DNA of 64,000 nt from Bacteroides sp. (GTDB lineage Bacteria; Bacteroidota; Bacteroidia; Bacteroidales; Muribaculaceae): positions 1 to 64,000 of the forward strand of contig JAAVDJ010000005.1 of assembly GCA_014801875.1 (NCBI GenBank), given 5' to 3'. A model generated the notes under the pieces. The model was not told where the DNA came from. It did no database searches and worked only from the letters and a program-made list of their open reading frames with translations. How positions within the stretch are numbered: position 1 is the first letter of the stretch; each line of letters starts with the position of its first letter. The position numbers and the translations under genes were made by a program. Positions 55,057 to 64,000 of the stretch are shown in pieces.

Positions 55057-57666
55057 ATGCAAGGAGACGATAAAATTATCCCGATCAACATTGAATCGGA
55101 AATGAAAAGCGCCTACATAGATTACTCTATGTCGGTAATTGTGTCAAGGGCATTGCCTGACGTCAGAGACGGTTTTAAGCCGGTACATCGCAGGGTGTTG
55201 TATGGCATGAATGAATTGGGCAATTTCTTTTCGGGCGATACTAAGAAATCTGCTCGCGTCGTGGGTGAGGTGATGGGTAAATATCACCCTCACGGCGACT
55301 CCTCTATATATTTCACTATGGTCAGGATGGCCCAGGAGTGGTCATTGCGTTATCCCCTTGTGTTCGGTCAGGGAAATTTCGGATCAATAGATGGCGACTC
55401 TCCTGCAGCAATGCGTTATACCGAGGTTAAGTTAGCCAGAATGGGAGAAGAAATGCTGCGGGATATTGACAAAGATACTGTTGACTTTGTCCCGAACTTT
55501 GACAATACTTTGATGGAGCCTTCCGTCCTCCCGACTCGTATCCCTAACCTGCTTGTCAATGGAGCCTCCGGCATTGCTGTAGGTATGGCTACCAATATGC
55601 CGCCACACAATCTGACGGAGACTTTGGATGCTTCAGTTGCCTTGATCGACAATCCAGAGTTGGAGGTCGAAGACCTTATGAAGATAGTAAAGGCTCCCGA
55701 TTTTCCGACCGGAGGTATAATAATGGGACTCCAAGGCGTACGTAGCGCATATGAAACAGGTAAGGGACGAATTATTATTCGTGCTAAAGCTGAAGTCGAA
55801 ATAGAGGGCAACCATCAGCAGATTGTCATTTCAGAAATCCCATATGGAGTTGTCAAAAATGACCTTGTAAAGAGTATCGCCGAGTTAGTCGAGGATAAGA
55901 AAATCGAAGGTATTTCCGATATAACGGACACCAGCGCACGTGGCAAAATGCACATTGCTATTGATATAAAGAGAGAAGCTAATGCAAATATAGTGCTCAA
56001 TAAGCTCTACAAAATGACTCAGCTCCAGACATCTTTCAGTGTCAATAACGTCGCATTGGTAAACGGGCGTCCCCGAACATTGAATCTGAAAGAATTGCTT
56101 CAGGCATTTGTTGAGCATCGCCATGAAGTAGTTATCCGTCGCACTCGCTATGAATTGAAGAAAGCTGAGGAACGTGCACACATTCTGAAAGGCTTGATGA
56201 TAGCGGTAGATAATATTGATGAGGTAATCTCAATAATCCGCTCTTCCCAGACAACTGAAGAAGCTCGTATTCGTCTGGCTGAAAGATTTGAATTGGATGA
56301 ATTGCAGACACGTGCAATCGTAGAGATGAGATTGAGACAGCTTACCGGTTTGGAAATGGACAAACTAAGAGCTGAATATGATGAACTCATGAAAACTATC
56401 GCTCACCTTAACGACATATTGAACAACGATGAAGTTTGTCGTGGAGTAATGAAGGAGGAACTGATTGAAATTCGTGACAAATATGGCGATGAAAGAAAAT
56501 CGGTTATTTCAGCTTTCTCCGGTGATCTGAACTCTGAGGACTTTGTGGCGGATGAGGATATGATTATTACTATATCTCACCTGGGATATATTAAAAGGAC
56601 AAAGTTGTCAGAATTTCGTGCACAGAATAGAGGTGGCGTAGGGTCGAAAGGAAGCAATACAAGGGATCAAGACTTTATTCAGTACATTTATCCGGCCTCA
56701 AACAGGAATTATATGCTCTTCTTTACCAGAAAAGGTAGATGCTACTGGCTTAAAGTATATGAGATACCTGAAATGCCAAAGAATGCCAAGGGACGAGCAA
56801 TACAGAATCTTCTAAATATTGATGCAGATGATTCTGTTAACGCATTCATAAGAGTAAAACACCTTAATGATAAGGATTATGTAAATTCACATAACCTAAT
56901 TTTCTGTACCAAGAATGGTGTTATTAAGAAAACATCCCTTGAAGCATATTCTCGACCAAGGGCAAATGGAGTCAATGCTATTATTATCCGTGATGACGAT
57001 CAACTAATACAAGTGAAGTTGACTGATGGAAATTCGGAGATAATTTTGGCAAATAGAGAAGGTCGCGCAATCCGTTTCCATGAAAGTAAGGTTAGGGAAA
57101 TGGGTCGTATGTCTACGGGAGTCAAAGGTATGACTCTCGGTGAAGGAGACGATGAGGTGATCGGTATGATTACAATGGATGGTTCTCAGGATGAGACCGT
57201 GCTTGTTGTCTCTCAAAATGGTTATGGGAAGCGCTCTCCTCTTGAAGATTATCGTGTGACTAATCGTGGAGGAAAAGGAGTGAAGACCATAAACATTACT
57301 GATAAGACAGGAGAATTGGTTGCTATAAAAAATGTAAACGACTCCAACGACCTGATGATAATCAATCAAAGCGGTATCACCCTCCGTCTTCCTGTCGAAG
57401 GAATCAGAGTGATGGGCAGAGCCACTCAAGGTGTCAAATTGATTGATTTAAATAAACGCGGCGATGTTATAGCTTCCGTATGTAAGGTGGATTCTGATCC
57501 TGAGGAAGAAGTTAACAAGGAGCTGGAAAACGAATCTTCTGAGGCTGAGAACGAACTTCAAAAAGAGGCACGAGGAGAGGCCACTCAACTTTCGTTATTC
57601 GAAATGGAGATTGAGGAGAATGAAAAAGAAGGTGATCCCTCTCTTTTTGATGATCTTGACGAATAA
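55057..57666 (+). CDS. gyrA: DNA gyrase subunit A
   Basis: This 869-residue type II topoisomerase subunit cuts and reseals DNA to introduce negative supercoils with GyrB. The N-terminal winged helix has the catalytic Tyr in [10 protein letters not shown]. The quinolone region reads [17 protein letters not shown]: Ser82 is kept, but Phe86 stands where Escherichia coli has Asp87, and Phe103 ([10 protein letters not shown]) where it has Asp104. The C-terminal half is a beta-pinwheel; the GyrA-box-like motifs are QNRGGVG and NRGGKG. The acidic tail is rich in Glu. The TPR protein gene follows 29 bp later. Confidence 0.95.
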   Translation: MQGDDKIIPINIESEMKSAYIDYSMSVIVSRALPDVRDGFKPVHRRVLYGMNELGNFFSGDTKKSARVVGEVMGKYHPHGDSSIYFTMVRMAQEWSLRYPLVFGQGNFGSIDGDSPAAMRYTEVKLARMGEEMLRDIDKDTVDFVPNFDNTLMEPSVLPTRIPNLLVNGASGIAVGMATNMPPHNLTETLDASVALIDNPELEVEDLMKIVKAPDFPTGGIIMGLQGVRSAYETGKGRIIIRAKAEVEIEGNHQQIVISEIPYGVVKNDLVKSIAELVEDKKIEGISDITDTSARGKMHIAIDIKREANANIVLNKLYKMTQLQTSFSVNNVALVNGRPRTLNLKELLQAFVEHRHEVVIRRTRYELKKAEERAHILKGLMIAVDNIDEVISIIRSSQTTEEARIRLAERFELDELQTRAIVEMRLRQLTGLEMDKLRAEYDELMKTIAHLNDILNNDEVCRGVMKEELIEIRDKYGDERKSVISAFSGDLNSEDFVADEDMIITISHLGYIKRTKLSEFRAQNRGGVGSKGSNTRDQDFIQYIYPASNRNYMLFFTRKGRCYWLKVYEIPEMPKNAKGRAIQNLLNIDADDSVNAFIRVKHLNDKDYVNSHNLIFCTKNGVIKKTSLEAYSRPRANGVNAIIIRDDDQLIQVKLTDGNSEIILANREGRAIRFHESKVREMGRMSTGVKGMTLGEGDDEVIGMITMDGSQDETVLVVSQNGYGKRSPLEDYRVTNRGGKGVKTINITDKTGELVAIKNVNDSNDLMIINQSGITLRLPVEGIRVMGRATQGVKLIDLNKRGDVIASVCKVDSDPEEEVNKELENESSEAENELQKEARGEATQLSLFEMEIEENEKEGDPSLFDDLDE

Positions 57667-57695
57667 AAAAGTATAACAATAAAAATTCTCACACT

Positions 57696-58919
57696 ATGAA
57701 CAAATTTTTGACGGTAGCGCTCTGTCTTGCAGCTGTTGGAACTGCCGGCGCTCAGAAACTGAATGTCGATCAGGCTGCCAAATTGTCTGGCAAAGCTGAT
57801 CAGCTCAAACAGGCTCGTGAGCTTATTCAGCAGGCAATCGAGAATCCTGAGACTATGAATGATGCCAGGACTTACTACACTGCTGGTAAGATTGAGTTTG
57901 ATGCATATGATAATGCAACAAAGACAAAAATGATCAATCCTGATGATCCTGCAGCTAATGGCATCACGATGTCGGATGAGCTTCTCAAGGGGTATGAATA
58001 CTTCCTCAAGGCACTTCCTCTTGACAGCCTTCCCAACGAGAAAGGTCAGGTTAAGCCTAAGTATTCTAAGGATATCATCAATAAGATAGCCGGACATAAT
58101 GGCGACTTCTTTACTGCGGGCGCAAGTTATTTCAATGAAAAGATGTATTATCCTCAAGCTTATGAGGCATTTATGATTTTCGGCGAATTGCCGGAATCTG
58201 GTCGTCTTGGGAAGTTGGCAGGTTTAATCAATCCGGAACAGGTTGCAACTGCATTCTTCAACGCGGGTCTGTCTGCTTATTCCGGAAACGAGGTTGAGAA
58301 AGCTGCTGTCGCTTTCGATAAGGCACGTAAAGCCGGTTATCCCCAACCTGAAGCATACATCTATGAAATAGCTTGCTGGCAAACTGTTGCTCAGAAGGAT
58401 AACGCTCGTGAAAAAGAGGCTCAGGCTAATATATTTGAAATTGCAAAGGCAGGTCATGAGAAGTTCGGTCTCGAACAGCCGCTTTTCATCAACAATATGA
58501 TCAACTCTATGGTTGTTGACGGGAATGTTGCTCAGGCTCTCGAAAACTTGAACGCTATAATCGCTCAGAATCCTGACAATGCGGCTCTCTATGGTCTCCG
58601 TGGATATGTTTACGATCGTGAAGGAAAGGACGCTGAATCAGAAGCAGACTATCGTAAAGCAGCTTCAATCCCATCAGTTGACTTCGAGACTCTGAAGAAT
58701 GCGAGCAAGAAGATTTTCCGAATCGGCACTACGAAATGGAATGAGATAGAAGGCGCATCTGCAGAAGCAAGTGCAGCTCGTCAAAATATCAAGACCAATT
58801 ATTTCGAGGCTGCCAAAGCTATTGCAGAACAGGCAAAAGCAATGAATGCTGATGACAGCGATCTCCGTAATGTAATCGAAAGCATTGACTACGCTCTTGA
58901 AACTTATTTCCCAAATTAA
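57696..58919 (+). CDS. Secreted TPR-repeat protein
   Basis: This 407-residue protein has a signal peptide (MNKFLTVALCLAAVGTAGAQ) and helical repeats of tetratricopeptide type, clearest at AFFNAGLSAYSGNEVEKAAVAFDKARKAG and ALYGLRGYVYDREGKDAESEADYRKA. It should be periplasmic and scaffold protein contacts. It lies 29 bp after gyrA and before a terminator, so it is probably expressed with gyrA, although no functional link is known to me. The codon choice suggests good expression. Confidence 0.85.
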   Translation: MNKFLTVALCLAAVGTAGAQKLNVDQAAKLSGKADQLKQARELIQQAIENPETMNDARTYYTAGKIEFDAYDNATKTKMINPDDPAANGITMSDELLKGYEYFLKALPLDSLPNEKGQVKPKYSKDIINKIAGHNGDFFTAGASYFNEKMYYPQAYEAFMIFGELPESGRLGKLAGLINPEQVATAFFNAGLSAYSGNEVEKAAVAFDKARKAGYPQPEAYIYEIACWQTVAQKDNAREKEAQANIFEIAKAGHEKFGLEQPLFINNMINSMVVDGNVAQALENLNAIIAQNPDNAALYGLRGYVYDREGKDAESEADYRKAASIPSVDFETLKNASKKIFRIGTTKWNEIEGASAEASAARQNIKTNYFEAAKAIAEQAKAMNADDSDLRNVIESIDYALETYFPN

Positions 58920-58943
58920 TTTTTGGTCATTTTATCTTTAAAG

Positions 58944-58976
58944 AACGGCTTGTAGAGAATACAAGCCGTTTTTTTA
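58944..58976 (+). terminator. Terminator of the gyrA-TPR unit
   Basis: AACGGCTTGTA pairs with TACAAGCCGTT around five bases and is followed directly by seven T. It lies 24 bases after the TPR gene stop. Confidence 0.92.
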
Positions 58977-59006
58977 ACGCTTTTTTTCTATTAACTACTT
59001 TTTTTA

Positions 59007-59038
59007 TTTCAATGGCTGATTTTTTTTGATTAACTTTG
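59007..59038 (+). promoter_or_regulatory. Probable promoter of the mre operon
   Basis: TTTC (one mismatch to TTTG), 20 bases and TAACTTTG (59031-59038) resemble the Bacteroidota consensus. The mreB ATG lies 67 bases downstream of the -7 element. Confidence 0.55.
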
Positions 59039-59105
59039 CAAAGATTTTGAGAATAAAGTGATGAATGCACTTTGTAAACCCAAAACGTAAATACAGTTAT
59101 CAAAA

Positions 59106-60125
59106 ATGGGACTTTTTTCATTTACACAGGAAATTGCTATGGACTTGGGAACGGCCAATTCCATAATTATACATAACGACAAGATTGTAGTCGACGAGCC
59201 TTCCGTCGTTGCAATCGAAAACAAAACTGACAAACTCCTCGCTGTTGGTAACACCGCTCATCTTATGGAGGGTAAAGAGCCTCCTGGCATCCGGACAATT
59301 CGCCCACTTAGAGACGGTGTGATCGCAGACTTCAATGCAGCTGAACAAATGATCAGAGGTATGGTGAAAATGGTTAGCTCTAAGCGGAGGTGGTTCTCCC
59401 CTTCTTTACGGATGGTTGTTTGTATTCCATCAGGTTCGACAGAAGTTGAGATTCGTGCTGTGCGTGACTCATCGGAGCATGCCGGCGGTCGTGATGTATA
59501 TATGATTTACGAACCTATGGCAGCTGCCCTTGGTATCGGCCTGGATGTTGAGGCACCCGAAGGAAATATGATTGTCGATATAGGTGGCGGAAGCACGGAG
59601 ATTGCAGTGATTTCTCTTGGTGGTATTGTCAGCAATAAGAGTATTCGTCTTGCAGGTAATGATCTTACTGCCGACATACAGGAGCACATGGGGCGTGTCC
59701 ATAATCTGAAGGTTGGAGCGACTATGGCTGAACAAATCAAAATCAATGTTGGTTCAGCCTTGCCAGTACTTGACAATCCGCCGGAACCATTCATCGTCAG
59801 AGGACCTAACCGTATGTCCGCTCTTCCTATGGAAGTTCCGGTGACATATGAGGAGATTTCCCACTGCATTGACAAATCAATTTCCCGAATGGAAGCAGCC
59901 ATTTTGGCCGCCCTTGAGGAGACTCCCCCGGAACTTTATGCAGATATTGTGAAGAACGGTATCTATCTCGCTGGTGGGGGTGCCCTATTGAAAGGACTTG
60001 CCAAGAGATTCACTGATAAAATCAGGATTGAGTTTAAGATTGCTGAGGATCCGTTACACGCTGTTGCAAAAGGAACAGGAGTGGCTTTGAAAAACATAAA
60101 CAAATTCTCATTCCTGATCCGCTAA
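59106..60125 (+). CDS. mreB: Rod-shape actin homologue MreB
   Basis: This 339-residue bacterial actin forms membrane-bound filaments that direct lateral wall synthesis. Phosphate 1 (AMDLGTANSIIIHND), phosphate 2 (MIVDIGGGSTEIAVISLGGIV) and the adenosine motif (GIYLAGGGALLKGL) are intact. The N-terminal MGLFSFTQEI is amphipathic, as needed for membrane binding. It is the first gene of the mreB-mreC-mreD-mrdA-rodA operon; a hairpin lies in the 112-bp gap before mreC. Confidence 0.97.
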   Translation: MGLFSFTQEIAMDLGTANSIIIHNDKIVVDEPSVVAIENKTDKLLAVGNTAHLMEGKEPPGIRTIRPLRDGVIADFNAAEQMIRGMVKMVSSKRRWFSPSLRMVVCIPSGSTEVEIRAVRDSSEHAGGRDVYMIYEPMAAALGIGLDVEAPEGNMIVDIGGGSTEIAVISLGGIVSNKSIRLAGNDLTADIQEHMGRVHNLKVGATMAEQIKINVGSALPVLDNPPEPFIVRGPNRMSALPMEVPVTYEEISHCIDKSISRMEAAILAALEETPPELYADIVKNGIYLAGGGALLKGLAKRFTDKIRIEFKIAEDPLHAVAKGTGVALKNINKFSFLIR

Positions 60126-60181
60126 TTGGATTTGGTGAATAATAGTGACAAATATTGTTGGAATTCTATAACTGCTGCCCC

Positions 60182-60210
60182 TCATAGGGAGTCTTTACGG
60201 CTCCCTATGA
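60182..60210 (+). promoter_or_regulatory. Hairpin between mreB and mreC
   Basis: TCATAGGGAG and its exact complement CTCCCTATGA enclose nine bases. Without a following T-run it is unlikely to be a full terminator. It may protect the mreB message or set the ratio of MreB to the downstream proteins. Confidence 0.6.
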
Positions 60211-60237
60211 AAGGTGGCTTTTAAATATTTTTGCTAA

Positions 60238-61086
60238 GTGAGGAATTTATTCAACTTCATCATAAGGTATGGGCGTTGGTTTGTTTTTGCCTTCTACGTT
60301 ATCCTGAGTTGTCTGTTGTTGATAAGCAACAACTCCTATCAGCAGTCGATTTTTCTCAGTTCCGCCAATGTTATGTCAAGTTCTGTTTATAGCACTGCCT
60401 CAGAAGTAACCGGCTACTTTCATTTAAAAAGTATTAATGAGAGTCTCCAGGCAAGCAACGCAATGTTGGAGACAGAGGTGCTGAATCTTCGCCACCAGAT
60501 TGATGAATATAAAACACTCCTTTCGGATTCTTTGGCACTTCCGGAATTTAAGGACAGGTTCGATTATGTACAGGCTACTGTAATAAATAACAGTGTACGT
60601 CATCCGAGGAATTATTTTTCCATTAATAGAGGATCTAAGGATGGAATCAAAATTGGAATGGGTGTTGTGGACCAAAATGGAATTGTAGGCATAGTTAATG
60701 CCACTGGTAGCAAGACTTCTCGAGTCATCTCTATCCTTAATGAGACTCAGCATTTCTCTGTTCGTCTGAAAGATACCAATTTTATTGGTTCTCTGACCTG
60801 GAAAGGAGGAGATCCGGCAATCGCTTATATGGAGCAGGTCCCAAGACACGCTCGCTATCAAGCAGGAGACACAGTTGTTACAAGTGGTTTTTCCACCACT
60901 TTCCCAGCTGATATACCTGTCGGAATAGTCATGAACAGAATTCACGGGAGTGACGATAATTTCTTCATTCTGAAAATTCGTCTTAATTCTGATTTCCGTG
61001 CTCTTAGCACAGTCAGAGTTATTAAGGATGAGTATAAAGCTGAACTTGATTCTCTCCATACTTTTGATTTCAATCCGAATAAGTAA
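60238..61086 (+). CDS. mreC: Rod shape-determining protein MreC
   Basis: This 282-residue bitopic membrane protein starts at GTG. One N-terminal transmembrane helix (FVFAFYVILSCLLLI) is followed by a short coiled coil (MLETEVLNLRHQIDEYKTLL) and the two beta domains of MreC (RHPRNYFSINRGSKDGIKIGMGVVDQNGIVG; AGDTVVTSGFSTTFPADIPVGIV). It links MreB filaments to the periplasmic wall enzymes and activates PBP2. It is separated from mreD by 15 bp. Confidence 0.95.
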   Translation: MRNLFNFIIRYGRWFVFAFYVILSCLLLISNNSYQQSIFLSSANVMSSSVYSTASEVTGYFHLKSINESLQASNAMLETEVLNLRHQIDEYKTLLSDSLALPEFKDRFDYVQATVINNSVRHPRNYFSINRGSKDGIKIGMGVVDQNGIVGIVNATGSKTSRVISILNETQHFSVRLKDTNFIGSLTWKGGDPAIAYMEQVPRHARYQAGDTVVTSGFSTTFPADIPVGIVMNRIHGSDDNFFILKIRLNSDFRALSTVRVIKDEYKAELDSLHTFDFNPNK

Positions 61087-61101
61087 ACATTGCAGATTAA
61101 T

Positions 61102-61611
61102 ATGAATAAGGAATTATTACAATTTTCCCTCCTGTTTATAGTCATGGTGCTTCTTCAGGTGTTGATTTGCAATCATATCGCGGTGTTTGATGTTGCAATT
61201 CCAATAGTCTTTATATATTTCATCATCCGTCTTCCCATTTCCTTAGGACTAAGCATACTATTCACCCTCTCCTTTCTGATTGGATTCTGTGTGGATATCT
61301 TTTCCGATACACCGGGGGTAAATGCTTTGGCATGTACGTTGATGGCGGCTTTGCGTCGGCCTCTCTATTATGCCTATGTCCCGAGAGATGACAAGACTAA
61401 AGATTTGGTGCCGTCCATTTCATCTTTAGGAATTGCAGTCTACTGTAAATATTTGGTAAGTCTTATTGCCATTTATTGTGTATTGGTCTTTTCCATTGAA
61501 TACTTCAATTTTGCCGATATCGAAGAGATTGTATTGCTTGCTTCATCCAGCACATTGCTCACCTTCATATCTCTTCTGGCATTTGATTGTCTAATAATTA
61601 ACAAAACGTGA
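61102..61611 (+). CDS. mreD: Rod shape-determining protein MreD
   Basis: This 169-residue inner-membrane protein has about five hydrophobic helices (LLQFSLLFIVMVLLQVLI; FTLSFLIGFCVDIFSDTPGVNALACTLMAAL). The FCVDIFSDTPG loop is typical of Bacteroidota MreD. I start at ATG 61102 rather than the TTG four codons upstream. Its last four bases overlap the GTG start of mrdA. Confidence 0.88.
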   Translation: MNKELLQFSLLFIVMVLLQVLICNHIAVFDVAIPIVFIYFIIRLPISLGLSILFTLSFLIGFCVDIFSDTPGVNALACTLMAALRRPLYYAYVPRDDKTKDLVPSISSLGIAVYCKYLVSLIAIYCVLVFSIEYFNFADIEEIVLLASSSTLLTFISLLAFDCLIINKT

Positions 61612-63461
61612 CGAAAGATTATAAATTAGCCAAAAGACGATATGTCATCGGCGGGTTTATCTGCTTGATTGTATTGATTTATATTGTCCGGCTTTTCAGT
61701 CTTCAAGTTGGTGATGATAAATATAAAGAAAATGCCGACAGCAATGCGTTCTTGCGAAGGATAATTTATCCTGCAAGAGGTTTGATATATGATCGTGAAG
61801 ACAGACTGGTGGTATTTAATCAGCCTGCTTATGATGTAATGTTGATTCCAAAGGATGTCGGAGACTTTGACACACTCACCCTTTGCCATGTTCTGAATCT
61901 GACAAAAGAACAATTGATGGAGAAATGGGAGGAAATGAAGAACCCTCGAAAAAATCCCGGTTATTCCGCCTATACTCCTCAAAAACTTCTTTCTCATCTT
62001 TCTCCGGAAGATTATGGCCGTTTGCAGGAAAAGCTTTATCTTTTTCCAGGCTTTTTTATACAAACCCGTACTATCCGTCAGTATAATTATGCTGCTGCCT
62101 CCAATGTTTTGGGTAATATTCGTGAAGTATCTGCCGCAGATGTAGAACGAGACCGTTATTATCGTGCGGGCGATTATACAGGAGATTTAGGAGTAGAAAA
62201 AAGCTATGAACATCACCTTCGGGGTGTCAAGGGTGTCGAGATTTTGATGAAAGATGCATATGGTCGCATAAAGGGAAAGTATGAAAATGGAATCAATGAC
62301 GTGGCGCCATTGTCTGGTAGAAACTTAAAATTATCTATTGACATTGAACTTCAAGCCTATGGTGAGCAATTAATGAGGAATAAGATTGGTGCTATTGTGG
62401 CCATAGAACCAAAAACAGGTGAGATTCTTGCCTTAGTTTCTTCCCCAAATTATGATCCCTCTCTTCTAATTGGAAAAGAACGAGGAAAAAATTATGCTGA
62501 ATTGGTAAAGGATCCTTACAAACCTCTTTATGACCGAGCGTTGCAGGGAGCTTATCCTCCCGGTTCAACTTTCAAGCCCACCCAAGGTTTGATTTTCCTT
62601 CAGGAAGGTATCATAACGACATCTACTCAATATCCTTGTTATCATGGATATATAAATAAAATACGAGTCGGTTGCCACGGACATGGTTCTCCTATCGCAT
62701 TGAAACCGGCACTGCAGACTTCTTGTAATGCTTATTTCTGTTGGGGTTTCAAGAATATGATAGACAAGAGGGGGACACGCGCTTTCGATCAGTTTGAAAA
62801 ATGGAAGAACTATCTTGTGGAAATGGGTTATGGCTATCGACTCGGAGTTGACCTTCCTTCAGAAAGCAGAGGATTTATACCTAATTCTGAATTTTACTCC
62901 AAATCTTTCAGAGGACCTAAGTGGAGTGCCAACTCAATAATTTCTGTCTCAATCGGACAAGGTGAGGTTTTGGCCACCCCTATTCAGATTGCTAATCTTT
63001 GTGCCACAATCGCTAACAGAGGATATTTCTATACTCCTCATGTTGTTAAGTCTGTCCAGGATACTGTGCTTGATGAGAAATATCGTGTCAAGCATGCTCC
63101 CAAAATTAACAAAGAATATTATGAGGATGTGGCGGAAGGTATGAGAATGGCTGTCTTGGGAGGCACTTGTCGAGGAGCCGCTCTTCCTGGAATTGAGGTT
63201 TGCGGAAAGACGGGTACAGCACAGAATCCTCATGGGAAAGACCATTCGGCATTCATGGGATTCGCCCCTTATCATGATCCAAAGATTGCTATTGCCGTCT
63301 ATGTAGAGAATGCCGGTTTTGGTGCAACCTTTGGAGTCCCTATCGGTTCTTTGATGATGGAGAAATATCTTACAGGAGAAATTTCCCCCGCCAGAAAGGG
63401 TTTGGAAGAAAGAATGTTGAATTCTAATACAATTATTAGTAGTGGCGTTAAAAAACACTGA
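61608..63461 (+). CDS. mrdA: Penicillin-binding protein 2 (elongasome transpeptidase)
   Basis: This 617-residue class B penicillin-binding protein cross-links wall peptides in the elongation complex with RodA. The GTG start overlaps mreD (GTGA). It has a short cytoplasmic N-terminus, one membrane helix (VIGGFICLIVLIYIVRLFSL), a dimerisation/pedestal domain (ARGLIYDREDRLVVFN), and the transpeptidase domain with Ser320 in STFK, SCN at 372-374 and KTG at 534-536. It overlaps the rodA start by 20 bp. Confidence 0.96.
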   Translation: MTKDYKLAKRRYVIGGFICLIVLIYIVRLFSLQVGDDKYKENADSNAFLRRIIYPARGLIYDREDRLVVFNQPAYDVMLIPKDVGDFDTLTLCHVLNLTKEQLMEKWEEMKNPRKNPGYSAYTPQKLLSHLSPEDYGRLQEKLYLFPGFFIQTRTIRQYNYAAASNVLGNIREVSAADVERDRYYRAGDYTGDLGVEKSYEHHLRGVKGVEILMKDAYGRIKGKYENGINDVAPLSGRNLKLSIDIELQAYGEQLMRNKIGAIVAIEPKTGEILALVSSPNYDPSLLIGKERGKNYAELVKDPYKPLYDRALQGAYPPGSTFKPTQGLIFLQEGIITTSTQYPCYHGYINKIRVGCHGHGSPIALKPALQTSCNAYFCWGFKNMIDKRGTRAFDQFEKWKNYLVEMGYGYRLGVDLPSESRGFIPNSEFYSKSFRGPKWSANSIISVSIGQGEVLATPIQIANLCATIANRGYFYTPHVVKSVQDTVLDEKYRVKHAPKINKEYYEDVAEGMRMAVLGGTCRGAALPGIEVCGKTGTAQNPHGKDHSAFMGFAPYHDPKIAIAVYVENAGFGATFGVPIGSLMMEKYLTGEISPARKGLEERMLNSNTIISSGVKKH

Positions 63462-64000
63462 AGCAAATGTATCTGTATTCAAATCCATAGATTGGTTTAC
63501 GATACTCATTTATCTCCTGTTAGTTTCTGCGGGAGCGATAAGTATATATGCTGCAAGCTATGATTTTGATAATGCCAGTATATTTGATTTTTCTGAATTC
63601 TCTGGTAAACAGTTTCTCTGGATTGGTCTATCCTTATTTATCGGATGCGTAATTCTACTCCTTGATTACAGGATTTATGAAACCTATGCTTACCCGATTT
63701 ATGGCGTTGTAATTCTGATTCTGATTGCGACAATTTTCCTTGCACCGGACATAAAGGGCTCCCGGTCTTGGCTTGTCTTTGGTCCGGTGAGTTTGCAACC
63801 TGCGGAGTTCGGTAAATTTGCTACTGCCTTGGCCTTGGCTAAACTCTTCAATTCATATAATTTTACTTTAAATGCCAAGATAAGCAACTACTTCAGGGCA
63901 CTTATTATTATATTCCTCCCTATTTGTCTTATTCTTCTCCAACGTGAAACCGGAAGTGCATTAGTTTATTTTTCACTGATATTTGTACTTTACAGAGAAG
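63442..64000 (+). CDS. rodA: Peptidoglycan glycosyltransferase RodA (partial, cut by window edge)
   Basis: The first 186 codons of a SEDS-family protein are present, starting at a GTG inside the mrdA 3' end (20-bp overlap) and continuing past the window. The visible part begins with VSVFKSIDWFTILIYLLLVSAG, followed by several membrane helices. The family signature GSRSWLVFGPVSLQPAEFGKFA and the later LILLQRETGSALVY both match. RodA polymerises glycan strands with PBP2, the product of the gene before it. The start codon is inferred from the frame and the neighbour. Confidence 0.92.
   Translation, partial: MALKNTEANVSVFKSIDWFTILIYLLLVSAGAISIYAASYDFDNASIFDFSEFSGKQFLWIGLSLFIGCVILLLDYRIYETYAYPIYGVVILILIATIFLAPDIKGSRSWLVFGPVSLQPAEFGKFATALALAKLFNSYNFTLNAKISNYFRALIIIFLPICLILLQRETGSALVYFSLIFVLYRE

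Noticed and set aside
57585-58157. 190-codon minus-strand frame across the gyrA-TPR junction.
   Set aside because: It overlaps the ends of two well-supported genes and has no domain or start signal of its own.
60424-61059. 211-codon minus-strand frame inside mreC.
   Set aside because: It lies wholly within a clear mreC gene in the opposite frame and resembles no protein family.

Overview
The window is chromosomal DNA from a Bacteroidales bacterium. A gut Muribaculaceae-like lineage is my guess, but nothing in the sequence fixes the family. The signs of Bacteroidales are promoters of the Bacteroidota type (TTTG, 19-20 bases, TAnnTTTG), a type IX secretion C-terminal domain, a fused FeoA-FeoB, a DPE2-like glucanotransferase with two starch-binding domains, carboxynorspermidine decarboxylase, a His-less SerA, and the order tpiA - SPOR protein - folE. 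Nearly all of it is core housekeeping sequence. I see no transposase, prophage module, CRISPR array or recognised defence island.

Layout. 0-0.6 kb: three identical tRNA-Gln(CTG) genes in a 106-bp tandem array, each preceded by a small hairpin. 0.6-4.6 kb: a lone 1355-residue protein with OB-like segments and a Schlafen-type AlbA_2 domain. 5-9.2 kb: a T9SS cargo protein followed by uvrA. 9.2-12 kb: an AT-rich, more accessory stretch with an HTH regulator, 1 kb of non-coding DNA and a GNAT acetyltransferase. 12-17 kb: S1/P1 nuclease, HsdR-N-like nuclease domain, PcrA/UvrD helicase and nspC. 17-22.8 kb: a minus-strand operon of FAD oxidoreductase, tsaB, DUF4290, murA, rimM, a small acidic protein and an OmpA-like protein. 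23-30.3 kb: HAD phosphatase-rarA, then serC-serA, an NhaC antiporter, a lipoprotein and a DUF1015 protein. 30.4-34.6 kb: Fur-family regulator, EamA transporter, inositol monophosphatase-like enzyme, AraC regulator and nitroreductase. 34.8-42.4 kb: B12-dependent ribonucleotide reductase, 4-alpha-glucanotransferase, folE, SPOR protein, tpiA. 42.5-48.8 kb: uvrB, a YgiQ-type radical SAM protein, an S9 peptidase lipoprotein. 48.8-58.9 kb: small hypothetical, feoAB, clpC, gyrA, TPR protein. 59-64 kb: the rod-shape operon mreB-mreC-mreD-mrdA-rodA, with rodA cut by the window edge.

How it fits together. DNA maintenance is well represented (uvrA, uvrB, pcrA, rarA, gyrA, nrdJ), as is cell-wall synthesis and elongation (murA, mreBCD, mrdA, rodA). 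Serine synthesis (serC, serA) lies near a DUF1015 gene whose ADGHHR motif makes a serine-related role worth testing.

The observations most worth a second look are the large AlbA_2 protein beside the tRNA array, the covarying hairpins in front of each tRNA-Gln, a two-copy intergenic repeat family with terminal inverted repeats (37.4 and 51.9 kb), MurA with Asp in place of the fosfomycin-reactive Cys, and the DUF1015/serine link. No clear new multi-gene system stands out. The AlbA_2 gene is the best single candidate for unknown biology.
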